Assembly: GCF_032854445.1 (NCBI RefSeq)
Contig: NC_088305.1
Span: 31,771,645 to 31,835,644 of the forward strand
DNA from: Liolophura sinensis
Taxonomy: Eukaryota > Mollusca > Polyplacophora > Chitonida > Chitonidae
Direction of reading: 5' to 3'
Length of the DNA stretch: 64,000 bases
Part shown: piece by piece, positions 21,901 through 33,900 of the stretch
Layout: each line of letters opens with the position of its first letter
How positions within the stretch are numbered: position 1 is the stretch's first letter
The notes under the pieces: model-generated
Seen by the model: only the letters and a program-made list of their open reading frames with translations
Told to the model about the DNA's origin: nothing
Database searches by the model: none
Translations under genes and position numbers: made by a program

Positions 21901-24900
21901 GTGGGCAGTGAGCTAGTGGTCAACACATGGTACACGAGTGGTGAGCTGGTGGTGAGCTAATGGTCAACATGTGGTACACTAGTGGTGAGCTGGCAGTGAA
22001 CTAATGGTCAACATGTGGTACACTATTGGTGTGCGGGCAGTGAGCCAGTGGTCAACACGTGGTACACAAGTGGTGAGCTGGCAGTGAACTAGTGGTCAAC
22101 ATGTGGTACACTAGTGGTGAGCTGGCAGTGAGCTAGTGGTACACAAGTGGTGAGCTGGCAGTGAACTAGTGGTCAACACGTGGTACACTAGTGGTGTGCT
22201 GGCAGTGAGCTAGTGGTCAACATGTGGTACACGAGTGCTGAGCTGGATGTGAGTTAGTGGTCAACACGTGGTACACCAGTGGTGAGCTGGCAGTGAGCTA
22301 GTGGTCAACACGTGGTACACTAGTGGTTAACACATGGTACACGAGTGGTGAGCTGGCTGTGAACTAATGGTCAACACGTGGTACACTAATGGTGTGCCTC
22401 TAACAACCCTCAAGCGACAGAAACATACAGGGTTTAATACTAACTGAAAATATAGTACCTGTAGCCTTTAGTATGTCATATTTAAAGCCGTGTGGAAATA
22501 AGACTTTAGACTAAGGAATTCGAAATATTTCAAGATGATGTACAATGCAATGAATGATCTCTTTTGCTTCTCTGATGTAATTGTGGACTTTTAATTTCCT
22601 TATTTCCTTATTTCCTTATGCTACATTTGTTATTGAAAGCATCAAGGTTGAACCCAGTGATCAGGAAACTCAGAAGGAGACCAATAGCAGACAAACACTG
22701 AAGCGACAGAAAGATGACAGCGCCAAAGCTACCTCCCATGAAACAGAGAGACATGATTTAGAAATGGACAACCGGAATGATGTTGCTGCTGATGTAGAGA
22801 GTAAAGTGGACCCAGGTGTAATCACAGACGTAGCCTTGGCTACAGGTGGTCCAGGAAACATCGACAATTCTCTGTCACCAGAGAAGATCGAGAGACATTT
22901 GTCAGAGATTGAGGAAATTCAAGAGCCGAGTGACATGAGTGAGGCAGACGCTGACAGCTTTCATCCTCTCATCATACCACTGAGCCCCGTGTACACCAGC
23001 AATGTTACCATGGCGATGACGGATATATCCATGCAGCCAGCTCAGCCAGAGCTAGGTCAGTTATAATCCTGTTTTTGATACATGTACCCCTGCTGTTAAG
23101 GTGTATGTATGTGTGCCCGTCTGTCTGTTTGTACTTTCTGTCTGTGAGCAACTTCATGGAAGAAGTTTTGTGGGAATTTAGGTGAAATATTATGCACTGG
23201 TGAACTTGGAATATATAAGGACCATTTTGTTACATTTTGGTGGTGATCCATACCATCCTGGGATTTTTGAAGTGATTCTGTGCGAAGATAGGACAGAAAT
23301 ACAAAGTGTTGTCCTTTTGTTTGCAGTCTGAATTTGTACATGGTATCTATGGCAGACGTTTTTGCTGTGTGAGTGTCTTCTAGTTTATGATAGTGGTCAG
23401 GTTGTTTCCGTCTGAAATGATGGTGAAGTGCTACAAAGTGAGCTTGAAACTTAATGTTATCTGAGATTTTGCACACTGAAACATATCTGAGATCTTTCTG
23501 TCTCCAGGCATCCAACAGAAACATGGCGTGAATGATGATACAGGCTCAGGATTCACAAGTCCTAAGGCAAGAGTGCGAAGGTCAAGCTCCAGGAAGACCC
23601 TTGACCCACTGAATACCATCCTGAGCCTCCAAGACAAGATGTTACACTCCACACCTGTCCACAACTTCTCTTCTTCTGCCTCTCCCAGTCACCCTACAGG
23701 CCCGTCTTGTCTTGCCCAGTCAGCACCTCACCTTTCAAACCAATCCAGATTTCCTCCCCACCAATCCCAAGCTCCGCCTCATAACTCCCAAGCTCATCCC
23801 CAATTCTCTCAAGCTCCAGCCCACCAGTTCCAAGCTCCACCCCAAGCTCCGGCCCACCAGTTCCAAGCTCCACCCCAAGCTCCAGCCCATCAGTTCCAAG
23901 CTCCACCCCAAGCTCCGGCCCAAGCTCCAGCCCACCAGTTCCAAGCTCCGGCCCACCAGTTCCAAGCTCCACCCCAGCAGCCCCAAGCCCCTGCTGTGAA
24001 GGAAAACCCTTCAGACTATCAACAACCCCAGGATCCTCTGAACGTCACGTATCACCTCTGGTCGTTTGGTGGTAGAATGGTCCTTATACGCTGCAGTTGT
24101 CATGGTTATCGCAGGGATGGTAACCAGAGGGTGAGTCAGAAATATGATTGGTCATGGTCATATTTCTGCTGGATGGAATGAGAATTTACTGTGTTTATTT
24201 GTCAGATACAATCAGGTGCTAGGCGTTCTGCATTAAGGGATAGTGGTTGACTGGTATCAGTATAATGACTCAGTATAATGGGGCGGTTTGCTTGCCTTTG
24301 GTAAGTCATCTCTGTGAAGCATCACTAGATAAAAGAGCCGTGGAAATCCGTCCTGCAACAATGAGGCATATTACATGCCATCTAAGGACTTTTTCTTCAT
24401 CATTTGATTGAAAAATTGTTAGGTACGACATTAAACCCAAGCATTCACTCACTCTAAATTGTTCATGCTGCAGAAAATAAGCCCCTGATGAATGGGGTCA
24501 CAGAATTCCAGCCCTTGCTTTCAGCATGTTCATTTGCTGGAACATGCGTGGGTTCAAACTCAGCCTTTGACAGGAAGTTTATGGATTGCTAAACTCTTTC
24601 TACATTTTCTTGTGGAGTCCTGGATGGAATCGGTGGTAGACTATCATCATTTAACCACTCTCAAACACTCATTGGAGTTTAGCCTTTTCCAAGTAGACAT
24701 CATTATGACATAAATGAAAGAGTGTTGAAAGCAATCAGTGGAATATAGAAATAAAAAATGGTATTGTTAATATGTCAGTTCTGTATTCATTTCATGTTCC
24801 CTTAGATGTCCTTCCTGACAATAGCCACAAAGTTGGAATATCAGACAAACTACGGAATGGAGCAGATGACCAGTGGCGAGCTGGTCAGGATTGGATTAGC

Positions 24901-27900
24901 TGTTACATCCGGCAGAACTGTCCATTGATTAGAGGTAAGTGTTCCTTCTGTCACCTTCTGATTGTCAGGCATACTACATGTATTTCCGGGATTGTATTAG
25001 CTGTTACATCCGGCAGAACTGTCCATTGATTAGAGGTAAGTGTTCCTTCTGTAACCTGCTGATTGTCAGACAAACTATGTCAGGGATTGGATTAGCTGGT
25101 ACATCCGGCAGAACTATCCATGGATTAGAGGTAAGTGTTTCTTCTGTCACCTTCTTATTGTCAGGCATACTATGTCCAGGATTGTATTAGCTGTTACATC
25201 CGGCAATACTGTCCATTGATTAGAGGTAAGTGTTCCTTCTGTAACCTGCTGATTGTCAGACAAACTATGTCAGCGATTGGATTAGCTGTTACATCCGGCA
25301 GAACTATCCATTGATTAGAGGTAAGTGTTTCTTCTGTCACCTTCTTATTGTCAGGCATACTACATGTATGTCCGGGATTGTATTAGCTGTTACATCTGGC
25401 AGAACTGTCCATTGATTAGAGATAATCGTTCCTTTTGTCACCTCATTGTCAGACAAACTGTTTCAGGGATTGGATTAGCTATTACATCTGGCAGAACTGT
25501 CCATTGATTAGAGGTAATTGTTCCTTCTGTCACCTTTTGATTGTCAGACAAACTATGTCAGGGATTGAATTAGCTGGTACATCTGGCAGAACTGTCCATT
25601 GATTAGAGGTAATTGTTCCTTCTGTCACCTTTTGATTGTCAGACAAACTATGTCAGGGATTGGATTAGCTGGTACATCTGGCAGAACTGTCCCTTGATTA
25701 GAGGTAAGTGTTCCTTCTGTCACCCGCTGATTGTCAGACAAACTATGTCAGGGACTGGATTACCTGTTACATTTGGCAGAACTGTCCATTGATTAGAGGT
25801 AATTGTTCCTTCTGTCACCCGCTGATTGTCAGACAAACTATGTCAGGGACTGGATTACCTGGTACATCTGGCAGAACTGTCCATTGATTAGAGGTAAGTG
25901 TTCCTTCTGTCACCTTCTCATTGTCAGACAAATTATGTCAGGGACTGGATTAGCTGTTACTTCCTGCAGAACTGTTTGTTGATTAGAGGTAAGTGTTCCT
26001 TCTGTCATCTGCTGATTGTCAGACAAATTATGTCAAGGATTGGATTAGCTTTTACATCTGGGAGATCTGTCCACTGATTAGAGGTAAATGTTCCTTCTGT
26101 CACCTTCTGATTGTCGGACAAACTATGTCAGGGATAAGATTACCTGTTACATCTGGCAGATCTAATTAGAGGTAAATGTTCCTTCTGTCATCTGCTGATT
26201 GTCAGACAAACTATGTCAGGGATTGGATTAGCTGGTACATCCGGCAGAACTGTCCATTGATTAGAGGTAAGTGTTTCTTCTGTAACCTGCTGATTGTCAG
26301 ACAAACTATGTCAAGGATTGGATTAGCTGATACATCCGGCAGAACTGTCCATTGATTAGAGGTAAGTGTTTCTGCTCTCACCTGCTGTTTGGACAGCATA
26401 TCCCTGTCAGACAAACTGTGTCAGGGATTGGATTAGCTGGTACATCTGGCAGAACTGTCCATTGATTAGAGGTAAGTGTTTCTTCTGTCACTTGCTGATT
26501 GTCAGACAAACTATGTCAGGGATTGGATTAGCTGGTACATCCGGCAAAAGTGTCCATTGATTAGAGGTAAGTGTTTCTTCTGTCACCTGCCGATTGTCAG
26601 ACAAACTATGTCAGGGATTGGATTAGCTGATACATCCGGCAGAACTGTCCATTGATTACAGGTAAGTGTTTCTGCTCTCACCTGCTGTTTGGACAGCATA
26701 TCCCTGTCAGCAACAGGCAACAAATTGTGTCAGCTGGTTAGCAAGTTTAATCCTGATCACCAGATTTTTCTTTCATTTTGTTTTTAATGTCATCTCCTTT
26801 TGTTATTTTTCCTGTTCAGTCTGAAGGTGTATCTGTACTCTCTCTGCAGTATGTGTTCTCTCTCTGCAGTATGTGTCCTCTCTCTGCAGTATCTGTACTC
26901 CCTCTGCAGTATCTGTACTCTGTCTGCAGTATCTGTACTGTCTCTGCAGTATGTGTACTCTCTCTGCAGTATCTGCACTCTCTCTGCAGTATCTGTACTC
27001 TCTCTGCAGTATGTGTACTCTCTCTGCAGTATCTGTACTCTCTTCTGCAGTATCTGTACTCTCTCTGCAGTATGTGTACTCTCTCTGCAGTATCTGTACT
27101 CTCTTCTGCAGTATCTGTACTCTCTCTGCAGTGTGTGTACTCTCTCTGCAGTATCTGTACTGTCTCTGCAGTATGTGTACTCTCTCTGCAGTATCTGCAC
27201 TCTCTCTGCAGTATCTGTACTCTCTCTGCAGTGTGTGTACTCTCTCTACTCCCTCTGCAGTATCTGTACTCTCTCTGCAGTATGTGTACTCTCTCTGCAT
27301 TATCTGTACTCTCTCTGCAGTATCTGTACTCCCTCTGCAGTATCTGTACTCTCTCTGCAGTATCTGTACTCCCTCTGCAGTATCTGTTCTCTCTCTGCAG
27401 TATCTGTACTCCCTCTGCAGTATCTGTACTCTCTGCAGTATCTGTACTCCCTCTGCAGTATCTGTACTCTCTCTGCAGTATCTGTACTCCCTCTGCAGTA
27501 TCTGTACTCCCTCTGCAGTATCTGTACTCTCTCTGCAGTATCTGTACTCCCTCTGCAGTATCTGTACTCTCTCTGCAGTATCTGTACTCCCTCTGCAGTA
27601 TGTGTACTCTCTCTGCAGTATCTGTACTCTCTCTGCAGTATCCGTACTCTCTCTGCAGTATTTGTACTCTCTGCAGTATCCATACTCTCTCTGCAGTATG
27701 TGTACCCTCTCTGCAGTATGTGTACTCCTTCTGCAGTATCTGTACTCTCTCTGCAGTATCTGTACTCTCTCTGCAGTATCTGTACTCTCTCTGCAGTATC
27801 TGCACTCCCTCTGCAGTATGTGTACTCTCTCTGCAGTATCTGCACTCTCTCTGCAGTATGTGTACTCTCTCTGCAGTATGTGTACTCCCTCTGCAGTATC

Positions 27901-30900
27901 TGTACTCTCTCTGCAGTATCTGTACTCCCTCTGCAGTATCTGTACTCTCTCTGCAGTATCTGTACTCTCTCTGCAGTATCTGTACTCCCTCTGCAGTATC
28001 TGTACTCTCTCTGCAGTATCTGTACTCTCTTCTGCAGTATCTGTACTCTCTCTGCAGTATCTGTACTCTCTCTGCAGTATCTGTACTCCCTCTGCAGTAT
28101 CTGTACTCTCTCTGCAGTATCTGTACTCTCTTCTGTAGTATCTGTACTCCCTCTGCAGTATGTGTACTCTCTCTGCAGTATCTGTACTCTCTTCTGCAGT
28201 GTCTGTACTTCCTCTGCAGTATCTGTACTCTCTCTGCAGTATCTGTACTCTCTCTGCAGATGAAATCAGTCCATTCTTCTTAATTTGATACATTGTTTGT
28301 GATGTGATGGACAAGTTATTGCAATGGCAATATCCAGAATCCAGAATTTAAAGCTAGGATCATGAAAATAAGTGTAAAATCACTTCTGATTCAGTAGTTA
28401 TACAGAGTTTTACTGAAGGTTTGCAAAGGTAGTGTCATTTTTAAAAAAGTTGCATGCTTGTATAGGATACAATTGTTGTAATTGTTCCACTCCAGTGCAG
28501 ACAGATGTAGAGACAAATTTTCAGCTGTTTTTCACCACCAGCAGTATTTGAGACCCATTCCACTCCAGTGCAGACAGATGTAGAGACAAATTTTCAGCTG
28601 TTTTTCACCACCAGCAGGATTAGAGACCCATTCCACTCCAGTGCAGACAGATGTAGAGACAAATTTTCAGCTGTTTTTCACCACCAGCAGTATTAGAGAC
28701 CCATTCCACTCCAGTGCAGACAGATGTAGAGACAAATTTTCAGCTGTTTTTCACCACCAGCAGGATTAGAGACCCATTCCACTCCAGTGCAGACAGATGT
28801 AGAGACAAATTTTTAGCTGTTTTTCACCACCAGCAGTATTAGAGACCCATTCCACTCCAGTGCAGACAGATGTAGAGACAAATTTTCAGCTGTTTTTCAC
28901 CACCAGTAGGATTAGAGATCCCAATGTGAACATCTCCGCTATTTATATTAGGAAGTAACCGAACTTTTAGTGAGGTCCTGTCGTGAGCCAGGAACATACA
29001 AATGAAATCCAGTTACACCAACTGAACCCTCCTACGCTTAATCTTCAGCCAGAGTTGAGCTGGTTACTGTAAGGAGTGGATATCAGCTAGACTTACATTG
29101 TACATGAGCCTCTTGATTTGTTTTCAGCCAGAGTTAATGCGTTGACATCAGAGCTGGTCATGTTGGAAGAAGTGTATGCCAGCAAGACTTACATTGTACA
29201 TGAACCTCTTGTTTTGTTTTCAGCCAGAGTTAATGCGTTGACATCAGAGCTGGTCATGTTGGAAGAAGTGGATGCCAGCAAGACTTACATTGTACATGAA
29301 CCTCTTGTTTTGTTTTCAGCCAGAGTTAATGCGTTGACATCAGAGCTGGTCATGTTGGAAGAAGTGGATGCCAGCAAGACTAACATTGTACATGAACCTC
29401 TTGATTTGTTTTCAGCCAGAGTTAATGCGTTGACATCAGAGCTGGTCATGTTGGAAGAAGTGTATGCCAGCAAGACTTACATTGTACATGAACCTCTTGT
29501 TTTGTTTTCAGCCAGAGTTAATGGGTTGACATCAGAGCTGGTCATGTTGGAAGAAGTGGATGCCAGCAAGACTTACATTGTACATGAACCTCTTGTTTTG
29601 TTTTCAGCCAGAGTTAATGGGTTGACATCAGAGCTGGTCATGTTGGAAGAAGTGGATGTGAGCAAGACTTACATTGTACATGAACCTCTTGTTTTGTTTT
29701 CAGCCAGAGTTAATGGGTTGACAGAGCTGGTCATGTTGGAAGAAGTGGATGCCAGCAAGACTTACATTGTACATGAACCTCTTGTTTTGTTTTCAGCCAG
29801 AGTTAATGCGTTGACATCAGAGCTGGTCATGTTGGAAGAAGTGGATGCCATGAGGATTATACCACAATGTCAAAGTCATTTGTAAGCTATTACATCAGAT
29901 AGGTTTAATCGTGCAATCTATTCCTTAAAGGCAAATAAAACACTAAAAGGAAGGGTATGAATATATTATAAGAAGAGAGACGATTGAACACTGGTCACGA
30001 AAATAGTTTGATTTTTAATTTCCATTGTGGGTATATAGGGTTCTGTGGTGGTATGTTGAGACCCAGAGGGTATCAGTGACATCCCGGCCCTGTGTGGTGG
30101 TCTACTGAGACCCAGAGGGTATCAGTGACGTTCTGATCCGCTGTGGTGGTCTGTTGAGACCCAGAGGGTATCAGTGACGTCCTGGCCCTCTGTGGTGGTC
30201 TATTGAGACCCAGAGGGTATCTGGGTCTCAGCTGGGGATATCGGGGACCTCCCGGCCCTCTGTGGTGGCCTGCTGAGACCCAGGGGGTATCGGGCATGTC
30301 CCGGCCCTCTCTGGTGGTTTGTTGAGACCCAGAGGGTATCAGGGACGTCCCGGCCCTATGTTTGGCTTCAAGGTCCATGTCATGAGTTCATTGTTCTAAA
30401 TGTAGATGTATTTTGCATGATGAAATCTGGCAGTCTGTGTGTCTCCAGTGGTAAAAACCTTATGTGACATCACTGCTCCCAATATGGTCAGAAAAGGCCA
30501 CCGCAGAATTCAATGTTCCAAATGATTTTTTCTAAAGTCAAAAAGAATTCTAAAAAAAACAAATAAATTAAACTGTTTTCCTAGACAGTATTTAATGATC
30601 TTTTATCTGACATATAATTCATGCTGGTGTTTTATTTGCCTTTAAAATGTTCAGGTGACAGTTATTCTCCAAACTCCACACACCACATGAGTTGTTTCAA
30701 TTAGTGAGTCATGCAGGTAGTAAATCAAATCAAGTTTAAGTGAGAAGTTATTTTATTTTTGTTTATGGTGTGAACTTAACAGGAAGGACATCAAAACTAA
30801 CGTTGTGGTATTGTGGTTTTAATTATCTAGTGTGTCTAGTAGTTAAAGGTGATTGCCTTTCAATCGCTAGGACACAGGAGTTTAGGGTTCAGACCCAACC

Positions 30901-33900
30901 TTGGACAGGGAATTTGTAGATTTACCTGCTCTCACTGCTTGTGGGGTCATGGTGACAATAACAGTGCTGGTTGTGGCCATTTGCGCATTGTTACAACGTG
31001 CAAAGAGCACCTGTTTTTCACCAATATGATGAGCAGGTCTGTGCATCACAAGTGGGAATGTTTGTCAGTAACTTGTCTAATGTCAAATGTTTCCTCTGTG
31101 CTTTCCCCACTGTCAAAAATGACATAGAAGTGAAAAATTCTTAAATATCATGTTACGAATCAGTTAAATAAATTATACAGTAGTACATTTTAATTATAAA
31201 TAAAATGTATTTGATACCTATATGTCAAAATCTATGTAATGTCAAACCCTTGCTGCTCTTCTTGCAGACCCCCTCAAGGCCTTCAACGTATGAACAAAGT
31301 GTTGTCAAAGTTAGATACGTAAGTTGACTGTCTTTGGTTCAGTAGACTTTCCTTGGTTCGGTGGACTCTGCCGGTTTGGTGGATTTCCCTGGATTGGTGG
31401 ATTTCCTTGGTTGGTTGGAATTCAAATTGGGTTAGTGGACTTTAAAGGTTTGGTGGATTTCCTGGGTTCTCTGGATTTCCTTGCTTTGGTGGACTTTCCT
31501 TGCTTTGGTGGACTTTCCTTGCTTTGGTGGACTTTCCTTGGTTCAGTGGACTTTTCTTGGTTCAGTGGACTTTTCTTGGTTCAGTGGACTTTCCTTGGTT
31601 CAGTGGATTTTCCTTGGTTCAGTGAACTTTCCTTGGTTCAGTGGACTTTCCTTGGTTCAGTGAACTTTCCTTGGTTCAGTGGATTTTCCTTGGTTCAGTG
31701 GATTTTCCTTGGTTCAGTGGACTTTCCTTGGTTCAGTGGACTTTCCTTGCTTTGGTGGACTTTCCTTGGTTCAGTGGATTTTCCTTGGTTCAGTGGACTT
31801 TCCTTGATCCAGTGGACTTTCCTTGGTTCAATGGACTTTCCTTGCTTTGGTGGACTTTCCTTGGTTCAGTGGACTGTCCTTGATTCAGTGGACTTTCCTT
31901 GGTTCAGTGGACTTTCCTTGGTTCAGTGGACTTTCCTTGGTTCAGTGGACTTTTTCCTTGGTTCAGTGGACTTTCCTTGATTCAGTGGACTTTCCTTGGT
32001 TCAGTGGACTTTCCTTGGTTCAGTGGACTTTCCTTGGTTCCTGGACACAGTGGATTTCCTGGGCACAGTGGATTTCCTGGGCACAGTGGATTTCCTGGAC
32101 AGTGGATTTCCCAGGCCAGACAGTAGATTTTCCATGTCCAGTGGGTTTCCCAGGACTGGTTCTGTTGTGGACTTCAGAGTTATTAATGAAATGACACATT
32201 GTAGTTCAGTCTACATGTACAGTAAATCTGCCAAGACCAGTCAAATAAATAAATAAGTAAATACATAAATACATATACTAAAAAGTTTAAACCGTGTAAC
32301 TGTATATTTGCTCATGGCATAAATAGTAAATACCTTGTTTTCATAAAGATTTACCCAGCAGTTTCATCCAGTGTTAAATATCATCTTACAAATATAATGT
32401 CAATTTACCTGTAATGAGGTGTTTAAACATTTTAGGTTAGAAGTGGGCAGTTACTTATTGAGTCATTCACCTGGCGACAGCCACTGTAAGCTAAGGAAGG
32501 CTGTGGAAGGTAACAAAAGGTGAGCCTAAAAACACATCTCTGCTTCACCTCTGACCTTGATGTACTGGTACCTTGTTTTTCCTAGTGTCTGGTGTAAGTG
32601 AAACTGGCCAGGAAACTGGACAGTACACCAATCTGACTGCTGTGAGTTCAAGTCCAGCTCATGCTGGCTTCCTCGCCGGCCGTTTGAAGGTCTGCCAGCA
32701 AACTGCAGATGGTCATGGGTTTCCCCTGGGCTCTGCAGAGTTTCCTCCAACCATAATGCTAATGACCATATTTAGGTGCTCTGAGTTACTCCAGGTGCCT
32801 AGATTTACTCCAGGCGCTCAGATTTACTCCAGGCACTCAGATTTACTCCAGGCGCTCAGATTTACCCCAGGCACTCTGGTTTACTCCAGGCACTCTAGCT
32901 TACTGCAGACACTCTTGTTTACTCCAGATGCTCAGAATTACTCCAGGCACTCTGTTTTACTCCAGGTGTTCTGGTTTACTCCAGGTCCTCTGGTGTACTC
33001 CAGGCACTCTGGTTTACTCCAGGTGCTGTGGTTTACTCCAGGCACTCTGGTGTACTCCAGGCACTTTGGTTTACTCCAGGCACTCTGGTTTACTCCAGGT
33101 CTTCTGGTGTACTGCAAGCACTCTGATTTACTCTGGTGCTCTGATTTACTCCAGGCACTCTGGTTTACTCCTGACACTCTGGTTTACTCGGGGTCCTCTG
33201 TTGTACTCCAAGCGCTCTGGTTTACTCCAGGTGCTCTGGTTTACTTCAGGTGCTCTGGTTTACTTCAGGTGCTCTGGTGTACTCCAGGCGCTCTGGTGTA
33301 CTCCAGGCACTCTGGTTTACTCCATGTCCTCTGGTGTACTGCAAGCACTCTTTACTCCAGGCACTCTGGTTTACTCCAGACACTCTGGTTTACTTCCTGC
33401 ACTCTGCTTTACTTTACACATAAAAATGTTTGGTACTGTATGTAAGTGAAATATTCTTGAGCAAGGTGTAAAGGACCGTCAATGTAAAGAGTGGCACATT
33501 TCATAATGTTAATTAGCTGATCTGAAACCGTTGGGCTTAAAACATGATATAGATTTGTGAAAAAATTTGCCTTCATTTGTCTTATTATAAAATAATGTAA
33601 AATTTGTTATTAATTGTTGTAATGCAAGAAAAGGATAAGTAAGGTTTATTGCTGTGTTGTTGTTAAGCTACCATTGTGTACTCCTCAGTAGAATGAGTAT
33701 GCATTGTACCACTGATTCCGCTATGCTAAAATCTGTATTTTGACATTCGTACCCCCATACTGCATCAACTAAATACAGCCTTTTCTCATGACCAACGCAG
33801 GCCTGGGATCAAACCCGCGTCGGGTCATACCAAGACTTTTAAAAATGGTGTACGCTTTTGCCTTGCTTCGTGCTCAGCTGAGAGGCTTGAGCAAGGAAAC

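Noticed and set aside
26778-28314. Open frames of about 500 codons on both strands
   Set aside because: They arise from the 20-bp TCTGCAGTATCTGTACTCTC array; the frames are open on both strands and in several phases and look like no protein.
31324-32256. 218-codon hydrophobic frame resembling a membrane protein
   Set aside because: Phe/Trp/Leu richness comes from the 19-bp GGTTCAGTGGACTTTCCTT repeat; parallel frames of the same kind exist in the other phases.
9645-33412. CRISPR-like direct repeats
   Set aside because: The repeats are contiguous tandem units without unique spacers, inside introns of an animal gene.
32573-33449. 290- and 173-codon frames
   Set aside because: They cross a SINE and its internal 19-bp array; no protein signature.
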